From NCBI GenBank assembly GCA_036569045.1, contig DATCRI010000054.1, forward strand, positions 1 through 37,760: a stretch of DNA of 37,760 nt, written 5' to 3'. The DNA comes from Chthoniobacterales bacterium (GTDB taxonomy: Bacteria > Verrucomicrobiota > Verrucomicrobiia > Chthoniobacterales > JAATET01). Numbering within the stretch: position 1 is the first letter of the stretch; every line of letters starts with the position of its first letter. A program made the translations under genes and the position numbers. The notes beneath the pieces were generated by a model. It saw only the letters and a program-made list of their open reading frames with translations, ran no database searches and was not told the origin of the DNA. Shown here piece by piece: positions 15,611-25,336 of this stretch.

Positions 15611-17302
15611 ATGAATCCTACCGATTGGCTCCAGGTCGCCGCCTATGTCGCGGCGCTCGTTCTTCTCACTCCGCCCCTGGGCGCCTTCATGGCGCGGGTG
15701 CTCAAAGGCGAACGCACGTTTCTTCATCCCGTGCTGAGTCCGGTCGAGCGGCTCACGTATCGACTCATTGGCGTCGATCCCGCGCGCGAAATGACGTGGC
15801 GCGGCTATGCGAGCGCCCTCATGGCCTTCAACATTCTCGGGTTCCTTGTGCTGCTGGCGATCCTGCTCGGCCAGGGCACGCTTCCGCTCAATCCGCAAGG
15901 CGTGCCGGGCATGAAGTTCCCCCTCGCGTTCAACACGGCCGTCAGCTTCATGACGAATACGAACTGGCAGGCTTACTCGGGCGAGGCCGCGCTGAGTGAC
16001 TTCAGCCAGTTGATCGGGCTGAACTTCCAGAACTTCGTCAGCGCGGCCACGGGCTTCGCCGCATTTGTCGCCGTGGCGCGGGGCTTCTCCCGGCAATCCA
16101 CGACCACGCTCGGCAACTTCTGGGCCGACCTCGTGCGCTCGACGCTCTACATTCTGCTGCCGCTCTGCATGCTCCTCGCAGTCGTGCTTGTGAGCCAGGG
16201 CGTGGTGCAGAACTTTTCCGGCTACGTGACGGCAAAAACCGTCGAGGGAGCGGGGCAGGTCATCCCTCAGGGCCCCGTCGCCTCGCAAATCGCCATCAAG
16301 CAGCTCGGCACGAACGGCGGCGGATTCTTCGGCGTAAACAGCGCCCATCCCTTCGAGAATCCCACGCCGCTCAGCAACTTTCTGCAAATGCTGGCGATCC
16401 TCCTGCTCCCGGCGGCGCTGACCTACACGTTCGGCGTGCTGGTCGGAGATCGGCGGCAGGGCTGGGTGTTGTTCATTGCCATGCTTGTCCTCTTCTTTGG
16501 CGGCTTTGCGCTGAGCTGGTGGGCCGAGGCGCAGACCAATCCCGTCACGCAACTTGCCCAGAACATGGAGGGCAAGGAGCAGCGTTTCGGCGTGATGAAC
16601 AGCGTGCTCTGGGCCACGGCGACGACCTGCGCCTCGAACGGCTCCGTCAACGCGATGATCGACAGCCTCTCCCCGCTCGCGGGGGGAGTGGCGATGTTCA
16701 ACATCATGCTCGGCGAGATCGTTTTCGGCGGCGTCGGCTGTGGCCTCTACGGAATGCTGATGTATGTCCTGCTCACCGTCTTCATCGCGGGGCTGATGGT
16801 GGGTCGCACCCCCGAATACCTCGGCAAAAAGATCGAAGCCCGCGAGATGCGGCTGGCGATTCTCGTTCTCATCGTCCCCAGCGCGCTCATTCTGATCGGC
16901 GCGGCCATCGCCTGCCTTTACCCGGCCGCTCTGGCGAGTCTGGCCAACAACGGACCGCACGGCCTCAGCGAAATCCTCTACGCCTTCAGTTCCGCATCGG
17001 GAAACAACGGCAGCGCCTTTGCCGGCCTCACCGTGGACACGCCGTTCTACAACTACGCGCTCGGCCTCTGCATGTTCATCGGGCGCTTCATTTGCCTGAT
17101 TCCGGTGCTGGCCATCGCCGGCTCCGTGGCCGCGAAGAAAACCATGCCGTTTTCCGGCGGCACCTTCCCCACCACGGGCGCGGCCTTCGTCCTCCTGCTG
17201 CTCGGCTCGATTCTGATCGTCGGCGCGCTCACGCATCTGCCCGCGCTCGCGCTCGGGCCGGGCATCGAGCACGTCCTCATGCTCCAGGGCCGCACGTTCT
17301 GA
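15611..17302 (+). CDS. kdpA: Potassium-transporting ATPase potassium-binding subunit KdpA
   Basis: From the ATG at 15611 ([13 protein letters not shown]) the protein has 563 residues, close to the roughly 557 of the enterobacterial subunit. The frame continues upstream to an ATG at 15401, but that extension is Arg/Gly/Pro-rich and unlike KdpA. The chain is almost all membrane helices. The filter-type motifs are recognisable: [39 protein letters not shown] (Thr234-Asn235-Gly236), [13 protein letters not shown] and [13 protein letters not shown]. KdpA forms the potassium pathway of the high-affinity P-type KdpFABC pump in the inner membrane. It opens the kdpABCDE operon and is followed by kdpB after 22 bases. 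Confidence 0.97.
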   Translation: MNPTDWLQVAAYVAALVLLTPPLGAFMARVLKGERTFLHPVLSPVERLTYRLIGVDPAREMTWRGYASALMAFNILGFLVLLAILLGQGTLPLNPQGVPGMKFPLAFNTAVSFMTNTNWQAYSGEAALSDFSQLIGLNFQNFVSAATGFAAFVAVARGFSRQSTTTLGNFWADLVRSTLYILLPLCMLLAVVLVSQGVVQNFSGYVTAKTVEGAGQVIPQGPVASQIAIKQLGTNGGGFFGVNSAHPFENPTPLSNFLQMLAILLLPAALTYTFGVLVGDRRQGWVLFIAMLVLFFGGFALSWWAEAQTNPVTQLAQNMEGKEQRFGVMNSVLWATATTCASNGSVNAMIDSLSPLAGGVAMFNIMLGEIVFGGVGCGLYGMLMYVLLTVFIAGLMVGRTPEYLGKKIEAREMRLAILVLIVPSALILIGAAIACLYPAALASLANNGPHGLSEILYAFSSASGNNGSAFAGLTVDTPFYNYALGLCMFIGRFICLIPVLAIAGSVAAKKTMPFSGGTFPTTGAAFVLLLLGSILIVGALTHLPALALGPGIEHVLMLQGRTF

Positions 17303-17324
17303 CACTTCATCGATTCCTCACACC

Positions 17325-19373
17325 ATGACCTTCAACCGTAATCTCCTCGTCGGCGCATTGCGCGACGCGTTCCTGAAATTCAACCCCCGCGAGCAGATCA
17401 AAAATCCGGTGATGTTCGTCGTCTTCCTTGGCGCGCTCTGGACGACCATCGGACTCTTCCGCGATCTCGACTCGTTCAACATCCAGATCGTCGTCTGGCT
17501 CTGGTTCACCGTCTTCTTTTCCAACTTCGCCGAAGCCGTGGCGGAAGGACGCGGCAAGGCCCAGGCAGAATCCCTGAAAAAAACCCGCACCAGGACGAAC
17601 GCCCGCCGGCTCGACGGCGACCGGGAAACCCTCGTCAACGCCACCGAGCTTCGCAAAGGCGACCGCGTCGTCTGTGAAGCGGGCGACATCATTCCCGCAG
17701 ACGGCGATGTGATCGAAGGCGTCGCCAGCGTGGACGAATCCGCCATCACCGGTGAGTCTGCGCCCGTCATCCGCGAAAGCGGCGGCGACCACTGCGCCGT
17801 CACCGGCGGCACGCGCGTCCTGAGCGACCGCATCGTGATAAAGATCAGCGCCGAGCCGGGCGGCGGATTCATCGATCGCATGATCTCCATGGTCGAGGGA
17901 GCCCGCCGCCAGCGCACGCCGAACGAGATCGCCCTCGGCATCCTGCTCGTCGCGGTTACCGCGCTCTTCCTGCTCGTGGTCTTCACGCTGCCGGCCTTCG
18001 TGAGATACAGCGAGTCCGCCGCCGGCCAGCCCGCCGGCACCGTGAACCTCTCGCCCGCCGTGCTCGTCTCCCTCGTCGTCTGCCTCATCCCGACCACCAT
18101 CGGCGCGCTGCTCAGCGCCATCGGCATCAGCGGCATCGACCGCATGATCCGCCGCAACGTGATCGCCACCAGCGGCCGCGCCGTCGAGGCCGCCGGCGAC
18201 ATCGACGTGCTCCTTCTCGACAAGACCGGCACCATCACGCTCGGCAACCGACAGGCCGTCGCCTTCCTGCCCGCCCCCGGCGTGGAGGAAATCCATCTCG
18301 CCGAGGCCGCGCAACTCGCCTCGCTGACCGACGAGACCCCCGAAGGCCGCTCCATCGTCGTGCTCGCGAAAGAGCAGCATCGACTCCGCGCCGTCGAGGC
18401 GACCTCGCACCACGCCACGTTTGTCCCCTTCACCGCGCAGACCCGCATGAGCGGCGTGGATTTCGCGTCGCCCGCCCGTTCCATTCGCAAGGGCGCTGCC
18501 GACGCAATCCTCAAATGGGTGCGGGCCCAGGGCGTCGCCGTGCCCGAGCCAGTCGAGCGAATCGCCGAGAACGTCGCCAGGAATGGCGGCACCCCTTTGC
18601 TTGTCGCGGAGAACAACCGCGTGCTCGGCGTCGTGCAGCTCAAGGACATCGTCAAAGGCGGCATCAAGGAACGCTTCGCCCAGCTCCGCAAAATGGGCAT
18701 CCGCACCGTCATGATTACCGGGGATAACCCCGTCACGGCCGCCGCCATCGCCGCCGAGGCAGGCGTGGACGATTTCATGGCCGAGGCCACGCCCGAGCAA
18801 AAGCTGGCCCGCATCCGCGAGGAGCAAAAGGGCGGCCACCTTGTCGCCATGACCGGCGATGGCACCAACGACGCGCCCGCCCTGGCCCAGGCCGACGTCG
18901 GCGTCGCCATGAACACCGGCACGCAGGCCGCCCGCGAAGCCGGCAACATGGTCGATCTCGACAGCAACCCCACCAAGCTCATCGAGGTCGTCGAGATCGG
19001 GAAACAGCTTCTCATGACCCGCGGCGCCCTCACCACGTTCAGCATCGCGAACGACGTGGCGAAATACTTCGCCATCCTCCCCGCGATGTTCGCCACGCTC
19101 TACGCCACCGGCGCTGCCGCCGGTCCGCTTGCCCAATTCAACGTCATGGGCCTGCACTCCCCGCAGAGCGCGATCCTGAGCGCCGTCATCTTCAACGCGC
19201 TCATCATCGTCGCCCTCATCCCCCTGGCGCTGAGAGGCGTGAAGTATCGCGCCGTCGGCGCCGTGCAGGTGCTCGCGCGCAATGCGCTCGTCTACGGCCT
19301 CGGGGGCGTCATCGCCCCCTTCCTCGGCATCAAGCTCATCGACCTTTTCCTCGTCGCCCTCCACCTCGCCTGA
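17325..19373 (+). CDS. kdpB: Potassium-transporting ATPase ATP-binding subunit KdpB
   Basis: The 682-residue P-type ATPase is of normal length. It starts with [19 protein letters not shown] as KdpB does. It has the actuator motif TGESAPV, the phosphorylation motif [11 protein letters not shown] with Asp299 as the phosphate acceptor, the nucleotide-binding region around [10 protein letters not shown], and the hinge [18 protein letters not shown]. Membrane helices flank these cytoplasmic domains. It hydrolyses ATP to drive potassium uptake through KdpA. It sits 8 bases before kdpC, which implies one transcript. The start codon is preceded by ATTCCTCACACC, with no Shine-Dalgarno. Confidence 0.97.
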   Translation: MTFNRNLLVGALRDAFLKFNPREQIKNPVMFVVFLGALWTTIGLFRDLDSFNIQIVVWLWFTVFFSNFAEAVAEGRGKAQAESLKKTRTRTNARRLDGDRETLVNATELRKGDRVVCEAGDIIPADGDVIEGVASVDESAITGESAPVIRESGGDHCAVTGGTRVLSDRIVIKISAEPGGGFIDRMISMVEGARRQRTPNEIALGILLVAVTALFLLVVFTLPAFVRYSESAAGQPAGTVNLSPAVLVSLVVCLIPTTIGALLSAIGISGIDRMIRRNVIATSGRAVEAAGDIDVLLLDKTGTITLGNRQAVAFLPAPGVEEIHLAEAAQLASLTDETPEGRSIVVLAKEQHRLRAVEATSHHATFVPFTAQTRMSGVDFASPARSIRKGAADAILKWVRAQGVAVPEPVERIAENVARNGGTPLLVAENNRVLGVVQLKDIVKGGIKERFAQLRKMGIRTVMITGDNPVTAAAIAAEAGVDDFMAEATPEQKLARIREEQKGGHLVAMTGDGTNDAPALAQADVGVAMNTGTQAAREAGNMVDLDSNPTKLIEVVEIGKQLLMTRGALTTFSIANDVAKYFAILPAMFATLYATGAAAGPLAQFNVMGLHSPQSAILSAVIFNALIIVALIPLALRGVKYRAVGAVQVLARNALVYGLGGVIAPFLGIKLIDLFLVALHLA

Positions 19374-19381
19374 TCCATCCC

Positions 19382-19948
19382 ATGTTCAAAGAAATCCTCG
19401 CCTCGCTCCGAGCCATCATCGTCCTCACGCTCATCACGAGCGTCGCCTATCCCCTCGCGATTACCGCCATCGGCCAGCTCGCATTTCCCGCCCAGGCGAA
19501 TGGCAGCCTCGTAAAATCCGGGGACACCATTGTCGGCTCCACGCTGCTCGCGCAAAAGTTCACGGCCCCGGGATACTTCGCGCCGCGCCCGTCAGCGGCC
19601 GACTACGCCACCGTCGCCTCAGGCGCGAGCAACCAGGGCTACACGAGCAAAAGGAATCTCGACGCGATCACCGAACGCCGCGCGACGCTCGGCGCGAACG
19701 CCCCCTCCGACCTGCTCACCGCCTCCGGCAGCGGCCTCGACCCGGACATTTCTCCGGAAGCCGCCCGTTTTCAGGCCGCCCGCGTCGCGGGAGCCCGCGG
19801 TCTGCCGATGGAAATCGTTCAGAAACTTGTCGCCGACCACACCCAGCCGCCGCAGTTGGGCTTCCTCGGACAGGCGCGGGTCAACGTCCTGGCGCTGAAC
19901 CTCGCTCTGGACTCCGCATCTGCTGGCAATCCGGACCGGGTTCGCTGA
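19382..19948 (+). CDS. kdpC: Potassium-transporting ATPase subunit KdpC
   Basis: The protein has 188 residues, the usual size for KdpC. An N-terminal membrane helix (IIVLTLITSVAYPLAITAIGQ) anchors a periplasmic domain with the family signatures GSTLLAQKFTAPGYFAPRPSA, GASNQGYTSK and SGSGLDPDISPEAA. The end VNVLALNLAL is also characteristic. KdpC stabilises the KdpA-KdpB complex and affects its affinity for ATP. It lies between kdpB (8 bases) and kdpD (18 bases) on the same strand. Confidence 0.96.
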   Translation: MFKEILASLRAIIVLTLITSVAYPLAITAIGQLAFPAQANGSLVKSGDTIVGSTLLAQKFTAPGYFAPRPSAADYATVASGASNQGYTSKRNLDAITERRATLGANAPSDLLTASGSGLDPDISPEAARFQAARVAGARGLPMEIVQKLVADHTQPPQLGFLGQARVNVLALNLALDSASAGNPDRVR

Positions 19949-19966
19949 GATTTCATCAGCAAACTG

Positions 19967-22606
19967 ATGGCAACCGAAAACCGTCCCGACCCCGATGCCT
20001 TGCTTGCGGAAATCGCGCCGCCAGCCATCGGAGAAGGGCGGTTGAAAATTTTCCTCGGGATGTGCCCCGGCGTCGGCAAAACCTTCGCCATGCTTCTCGC
20101 CGGCCAGTCCCGGCTGGAGGAGGGCGGGGATGTCGTGATCGGCATCATCGAAACCCACGGACGCGTGGAAACGACCGCCGTCGCGGCAGGCATGTTCCGG
20201 ATACCGCGCAAGAAATTCGTCCACCGCGATGTCTCGCTGGAAGAAATGGATCTCGACGCCATTCTGGCCCGCAAGCCCCAACTCGCCCTTGTGGACGAAC
20301 TGGCGCACAGCAACGCCGCCGGCAGCCGCCATCCCAAGCGCTGGCAGGACGTGGTGGAGCTGCTGCAAGCCGGCATCGACGTTTACACCACGCTCAACAT
20401 CCAGCACATCGAAAGCCAGCGGGATGTCGTGCGGCAGATCACCGGCGCGCCCGTTCACGAGACGGTGCCGGATTCCCTCATCGATCGCGCCGACGAGATC
20501 GAACTCGTCGACCTGACTCCCGATCAGCTCCGCAAGCGGCTCGACGAGGGCAAGGTCTATTTCGGAGACCGCGCCGCCGCCGCTTCCTCGAATTTTTTTC
20601 GAGAGGGCAACCTCAAGGCCCTGCGCGAGATCGCCCTCCGCATCACCGCCGAGAAGGCCGACCGCGAACTCCGGGATTTCATGCGCTCGCGGCGGATCAG
20701 CGGTCCGTGGCGCTCGCGGGAACGCTTCCTCGTGGCGATCGGCGGCAGCCCGTTTTCCGGACGCCTCATCCGCCTGGCGCGCCGCGCCGCCGCTGCCGTC
20801 CACGGCACCTGGATCGCCGTCTCGGTGGACACGGGCAGGACTGCGGACCCCGTCGCCCAGCCCCGCCTCGAAAACAACCTCGCGCTGGCTCGCAGTCTCG
20901 GCGCCGAGGTGGTCCTCACCACCGGAGCGAGCATCGCCGAAGCTCTCCTGCGCGTTGCCCGCGAGAACAATGTCACGCAGATCATCGTCGGAAAGCCGCT
21001 GGTTCATCCCGTGCTCGAATGGCTCTCGGGCGGCTCGCTCGTGAGCAAACTCATTCGCGACAGCGGCGACATCGACATCACCGTGGTGCGGGCGGATAAA
21101 ACGGCCCACCCTTGGAAGCCGGATTTCTCGGCCATCGGCCGTCCTCACTTCCTTCGGGAACTCGGTCTCGGCGCTCTCGTGGTCACAGGGACGACGGTGC
21201 TGGGCATGCTTCTCCAGCCTGCCATTGGCTATTCGACCGTCGGCCTCCTCTACCTGCTCACGGTGCTCGTCAGTGCGACCGTGCTTTCACGGGCCGCCAT
21301 CCTGTGCGTCGCGGCGATGACGGCTTTCACCTGGAACTTTCTTTTCATCCCGCCGACCATGACCTTCCGGATCAGCGGCGCGCACGACACGGTGCTCTTC
21401 GGGCTGTATTTCGTGGTCGCCCTCGTCATCGGCCAGCTTCATGCCCGGTTGCGCCAGCGGGAACGCGCCGAGCGTCGCCGCGAACAGCAGACTCTCGCGC
21501 TCTATCAATTCACCCGGTCACTCACGGAGAAGGCAGGATTCACGGAGACCCTCGAATCCGCCGCCGCCCGATTGCGGGAAATTTTTCCCGCGGAGTTCGC
21601 CGTCCTTCTCAAGGAAGGCGATACTCCGCTCGTGACTTATCCGACGGCGGGCATCGCGATCAACGAACGGGAACGCGCCGTCGCCGAGTGGGCGTTTTCC
21701 CACGGAGAAGCCGCCGGCCGCACCACGAATACCCTGCCCCAGTCGGCGGGATTCTATCTGCCGATCCGCACTCCGCGCGGCGTGCTGGGCGTGCTTGCGG
21801 CATTTCTTCCGTCGAATCGCTCGCTGGGCCTCGAAGAACGCCAGATGCTGGAAACGTTCTGCTCGCAACTCGCCATGGTCGTCGAACGGTTGCAGCTTCA
21901 GCAGGAAGCGGCCCGCTCCGAGGTCGAGGAACGCTCGCGCCAGCTGCAAAAGACTCTCCTCGACAGCGTCTCTCACGAACTTCGCACGCCGCTCGCGGTC
22001 ATCGCCGCCTCGGCGGAGCGCCTCGCCGGCTCCGTGCGCGACGAGGACAATCTCCTCGGCGAGATCGCGAGCGCCACCCGCCGCCTCGAGCGGGTCGTGT
22101 CGAACCTGCTGAGCCTGACGCGGCTCGAATCCGGCTCCGTGCAACCCCGGTGGGAATGGTGCGATCTCGAAGACATCATCGACGAAGCCATTGTCTCGGT
22201 GCGGCCCGACGCCCCGGAGCGGGTGTTTGCCGTCGAGGTCGCCCCCGACGCGGCCACCCTGCACGTGGATCCCGGCCTGCTGGAAGACGCCATCCGCAAT
22301 CTCATCCGCAACGCCGCCCAGCACACGCCGGACGGAACGCCCGTCGAGGTCGACGCGAGGCAGCTCGACACCAATATCCACATTCGCATCTCCGACCACG
22401 GCCCGGGAATTCCCGAGGAACGACGCGAGGCGGTGTTTGAAAAGTTCGTCCGCGGCCCGGAAGCGCGTCCAGGCGGTCTGGGGATGGGCCTCGCCCTGGC
22501 GCGGGGATTCGTCAGTGCCCTCGGTGGCTCCCTCCACGCCGGCTCGCGCTCCGATGGCGCGTCCGGCAGCACCTTCACGATCATCCTTCCCCCATCTCAA
22601 CCATGA
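19967..22606 (+). CDS. kdpD: Osmosensitive potassium-channel sensor histidine kinase KdpD
   Basis: The 879-residue protein has the full KdpD layout. The KdpD domain contains the Walker-A-like GMCPGVGKT (residues 31-39) and DELAHSNAAGSRHPKRWQDV. A universal-stress-protein-like domain (about 250-370) follows, then four close membrane helices of the DUF4118 type (about 390-490) and a GAF-like domain (about 520-640). The kinase core has the phosphoacceptor His670 in SVSHELRTPLAVI, with DHGPGIPEERRE and GLGMGLALARGF marking the ATP-binding domain. It senses low potassium or osmotic stress and phosphorylates KdpE. The stop codon overlaps the kdpE start (ATGA), so the two proteins are translationally coupled. 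Confidence 0.96.
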   Translation: MATENRPDPDALLAEIAPPAIGEGRLKIFLGMCPGVGKTFAMLLAGQSRLEEGGDVVIGIIETHGRVETTAVAAGMFRIPRKKFVHRDVSLEEMDLDAILARKPQLALVDELAHSNAAGSRHPKRWQDVVELLQAGIDVYTTLNIQHIESQRDVVRQITGAPVHETVPDSLIDRADEIELVDLTPDQLRKRLDEGKVYFGDRAAAASSNFFREGNLKALREIALRITAEKADRELRDFMRSRRISGPWRSRERFLVAIGGSPFSGRLIRLARRAAAAVHGTWIAVSVDTGRTADPVAQPRLENNLALARSLGAEVVLTTGASIAEALLRVARENNVTQIIVGKPLVHPVLEWLSGGSLVSKLIRDSGDIDITVVRADKTAHPWKPDFSAIGRPHFLRELGLGALVVTGTTVLGMLLQPAIGYSTVGLLYLLTVLVSATVLSRAAILCVAAMTAFTWNFLFIPPTMTFRISGAHDTVLFGLYFVVALVIGQLHARLRQRERAERRREQQTLALYQFTRSLTEKAGFTETLESAAARLREIFPAEFAVLLKEGDTPLVTYPTAGIAINERERAVAEWAFSHGEAAGRTTNTLPQSAGFYLPIRTPRGVLGVLAAFLPSNRSLGLEERQMLETFCSQLAMVVERLQLQQEAARSEVEERSRQLQKTLLDSVSHELRTPLAVIAASAERLAGSVRDEDNLLGEIASATRRLERVVSNLLSLTRLESGSVQPRWEWCDLEDIIDEAIVSVRPDAPERVFAVEVAPDAATLHVDPGLLEDAIRNLIRNAAQHTPDGTPVEVDARQLDTNIHIRISDHGPGIPEERREAVFEKFVRGPEARPGGLGMGLALARGFVSALGGSLHAGSRSDGASGSTFTIILPPSQP

Positions 22607-23292
22607 AACCCTGTCGCGTGCTTGTCGTGGACGACGAACCGCAAATCCGCCGCCTGCTCCGCATCGCCTGTGAGTCCGCCGACTACCGCGTGGACGAGGC
22701 CACGGATGGCAGGGAAGGACTGGCCCTCGCCGCAAGCAACCGGCCCGACGCCGTCATCCTCGACCTCGGGCTTCCCGAGCTTCCCGGTATCGACGTGCTC
22801 CGCCGGCTGCGGGAATGGAGCGAGGTTCCCGTGCTCATTCTTTCGGCCAGGCAGGATCCGGAGGACAAAGTGGCAGCCCTCGACGAAGGGGCTGACGACT
22901 ACGTGACGAAACCCTTCGACACAAACGAGCTCCTTGCCCGTCTGCGGGTGCTCCTGCGCCGCAAACATGGAGAGGAGGAGCCCATTTTCGAAAACGGGCC
23001 GCTTCGCATCGATTTCGTGCGCCGTCTCGTCCATGTGCGGGACAGGGAGGTGGAGCTGACCGCCACGGAATACGCGCTCCTGCGAATCCTTGCGCGCCAT
23101 GCCGGAAAAGTCATCACTCACCGGCAACTGCTCGAAGAAGTCTGGGGACCAGGACAAACCGAGCAATCCCAATATCTCCGCGTCTATCTCAGCCACATCC
23201 GCCGGAAACTCAAGGAAGCCGGGCTTTCCCTGTCCATTCGGACGGAGCCCGGCATTGGCTACCGACTTCTCGACAATCTCTGCCCCTCTTAA
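22603..23292 (+). CDS. kdpE: Response regulator KdpE (OmpR family)
   Basis: The 229-residue protein has a receiver domain with acidic pair Asp10-Asp11, phosphoacceptor Asp54 in VILDLGLPELPG and the conserved Lys in DDYVTKPF. A winged-helix DNA-binding domain (about 130-225) follows, with ELTATEYALLRILARHAGKV and a recognition region ending SHIRRKLKEAG. Phosphorylated by KdpD, it should activate the operon promoter upstream of kdpA. Its length and position, directly downstream of kdpD with a 4-base overlap, make the assignment secure. No strong intrinsic terminator follows. Confidence 0.96.
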   Translation: MKPCRVLVVDDEPQIRRLLRIACESADYRVDEATDGREGLALAASNRPDAVILDLGLPELPGIDVLRRLREWSEVPVLILSARQDPEDKVAALDEGADDYVTKPFDTNELLARLRVLLRRKHGEEEPIFENGPLRIDFVRRLVHVRDREVELTATEYALLRILARHAGKVITHRQLLEEVWGPGQTEQSQYLRVYLSHIRRKLKEAGLSLSIRTEPGIGYRLLDNLCPS

Positions 23293-23571
23293 GACTCAGA
23301 AGACCACGGCTCGGCAATTTTCAGGCATCAGGCCACCGCCTGCCGACAGCGATTGAGACCCTCCGAAAGGAAGGGACCGAATTCCGGGATTGGCGGACGG
23401 GAAAAACCCGTGCACAGTGATCGATCCGGCTTCCCTGTCATAAGACAGGAGAAGAGCTGACGATTTCCCGGGCCGGCACTACCTTTCGAAGGATGCCCGG
23501 CCGCAGCACCCACCCGGTGCGCCGATTGATCGCCCGCCGGGGACCGCTATATTCCATTATCCATTCGTTTC
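23293..23571 (+). promoter_or_regulatory. Hairpin-rich leader and promoter region upstream of cysI
   Basis: These 279 bases contain no gene but a run of local hairpins on the + strand: ACGGG/CCCGT with an A5 loop (23397-23411), CCTGTC/GACAGG with an ATAA loop (23434-23449), GGCCGGCA with TGCCCGGCC and one bulge (about 23471-23502), and GCACC/GGTGC (about 23506-23520). An overlapping, mutually exclusive pair, TCGGCA/TGCCGA and CAGGC/GCCTG (23311-23346), lies just after kdpE. I could not match the whole to a known riboswitch class. An AT-rich stretch (TATATTCCATTATCCATTCG) immediately precedes the start codon without a Shine-Dalgarno. Confidence 0.35.
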
Positions 23572-25311
23572 ATGAGCTCCGACACTCCGACCGCCGCCCC
23601 CGCGACCGATAAGCCCCTCGTCGCCAACGAGGGCATCAAGGCCGCCTCGCATCTCCTGCGCGGCGCCATCCAGCAGGACATCGCCGACCCCTCGACCGGT
23701 GGCATTTCGGAGGACAGCAACCAGCTCCTGAAGTTTCATGGCCTCTACATTCAGGACGACCGCGACGTGCGAAACATCCGCAAGAAGGAGGGCAAGGAGA
23801 AGGCCTTCGGCTTCATGCTCCGCGTGCGCCTGCCCGGTGGCGTCGCCACGCCGGCCCAGTGGATCGTCCTCGACGACATCGCGACGCAGCTCGCCTCGCC
23901 GTCCCTGCGCATTACCACCCGGCAGACTTTCCAGTTCCACGGCATCCTCAAGGGCAATGTGAAACCCGTCGTCCAGCGCATGCACGAGGTGCTGCTCGAC
24001 TCGATCGCGGCCTGCGGCGACGTGAACCGCAACGTGATGGCCCCGCCCAATCCCGAGCGCAGCGCCGTGCTGCAGCAGGTCTACGAAGACGCGAAAGGCT
24101 GGAGCGAATTCGCCCTGCCGAAGACCCGCGCCTATCACGAAATCTGGCTCGACGAGGAACTCGTCGCCGGCGGTGAAGCCGAGAGCGAGCCGATGTATGG
24201 CGCGACCTACCTGCCGCGCAAGTTCAAGACCGGCTTCGCGATTCCGCCGTCGAACGACGTGGACATCTTCTCGCAGGACCTCGGCTACATCGCGATCGTC
24301 GAGGGCGAAAAGCTCCTCGGCTACAACGTGACCGTCGGCGGCGGCCTCGGCATGAACCACGGCAACGTCGAGACCTTCCCGCGCCTGGCCGACGTGCTGG
24401 GCTTCATCACTCCCGACCACGTCAACACCATCGGCGAGGCCGTGCTCACCACGCAGCGCGACTACGGTGATCGCACGAACCGCCGCCACGCCCGCCTGAA
24501 ATACACGATCGAGGATCGCGGCGTGGAGTGGTTCAAAGCCGAGGTCGAGAAGCGCTCGGGCATCACCTTCGAGCCCGCCCGCGCCTTCAACTTCACCACG
24601 ATCGAGGATCCCCACGGCTGGCACGAGAACGCCGACGGCACGTGGTTCTACGGCCTGCACATCCTCAGCGGCCGCATCAAGGACGTCGAGGGCTGGCCGA
24701 TGCGCACCGCCCTGCGCGAGATCGCCGAGGTCCACAAGGGCGACTTCCGCCTCACCCCGTCGCAGAACCTTTCCATCGCCGGCGTCACCGCCGCGGAGAA
24801 GCCCGTCATCGAGGCCATCCTTGCGAAGCACGGCCTCGACCGGGAAAACGAGCGCTCCGGCATTCGCCTGAATGCCCTCTCCTGCGTGGCCCTGCCCACC
24901 TGCGGCCTCGCCCTCACCGAGAGCGAACGCGCCCTGCCCGGTCTGCTGGAGAAATTCGAGAACATCCTCGACGAGGCCGGCCTGCACGACGACGCTATCA
25001 GCCTCCGCGTCACCGGCTGCCCAAACGGCTGCGCCCGCCCGTATCTCGCGGAGATCGGCTTCGTGGGCCGCGCGCCCGGCAAATACGCCCTTTACCTCGG
25101 CGCCAGCTACAACGGCACGCGGTTGAATCGCCTTGTCTCGCCTAGCATCACGCTCGACGACGGCGTCGCCCTCATCGCGCCGTTCATCAAGCGCTATGCG
25201 GTGGAGCGCGAAGAAGGCGAAGGTTTCGGCGATTTCTGCAATCGCGTGATCCTGCCGAAGGACGCCACGACGCACAGCGTCGGCACGCCGGCGGAAGCGG
25301 TGTCGGCCTGA
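23572..25311 (+). CDS. cysI: Assimilatory sulfite reductase hemoprotein subunit (CysI-type)
   Basis: The 579-residue protein matches the beta subunit of NADPH-sulfite reductase in length and sequence. Four cysteines bind the coupled 4Fe-4S/siroheme centre: Cys438 and Cys444 in SCVALPTCGLALTESER, Cys483 and Cys487 in VTGCPNGCARP. Their spacing (6, 39, 4) equals that of the Escherichia coli enzyme. Other marks are LRITTRQTFQFHGI, NRNVMAPPNP and GGGLGMNHGN. It reduces sulfite to sulfide in the cytoplasm with six electrons. The flavoprotein partner (cysJ) and other cysteine genes are not in the window, so the electron donor is open. It stands alone between kdpE and a convergent small gene. A nitrite reductase function is less likely given the CysI-like cysteine region. 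Confidence 0.94.
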   Translation: MSSDTPTAAPATDKPLVANEGIKAASHLLRGAIQQDIADPSTGGISEDSNQLLKFHGLYIQDDRDVRNIRKKEGKEKAFGFMLRVRLPGGVATPAQWIVLDDIATQLASPSLRITTRQTFQFHGILKGNVKPVVQRMHEVLLDSIAACGDVNRNVMAPPNPERSAVLQQVYEDAKGWSEFALPKTRAYHEIWLDEELVAGGEAESEPMYGATYLPRKFKTGFAIPPSNDVDIFSQDLGYIAIVEGEKLLGYNVTVGGGLGMNHGNVETFPRLADVLGFITPDHVNTIGEAVLTTQRDYGDRTNRRHARLKYTIEDRGVEWFKAEVEKRSGITFEPARAFNFTTIEDPHGWHENADGTWFYGLHILSGRIKDVEGWPMRTALREIAEVHKGDFRLTPSQNLSIAGVTAAEKPVIEAILAKHGLDRENERSGIRLNALSCVALPTCGLALTESERALPGLLEKFENILDEAGLHDDAISLRVTGCPNGCARPYLAEIGFVGRAPGKYALYLGASYNGTRLNRLVSPSITLDDGVALIAPFIKRYAVEREEGEGFGDFCNRVILPKDATTHSVGTPAEAVSA

Positions 25312-25336
25312 CCGACACCCCGCGGTCTCGGGTCGC

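Noticed and set aside
23293-23571. A TPP, SAM or cobalamin riboswitch before cysI
   Set aside because: GATTGAGACCC resembles part of a TPP motif, but the companion CTGAT...GGTAAT segment is missing and the pairings do not fit; SAM and cobalamin core motifs are absent. Kept only as an unclassified structured leader.
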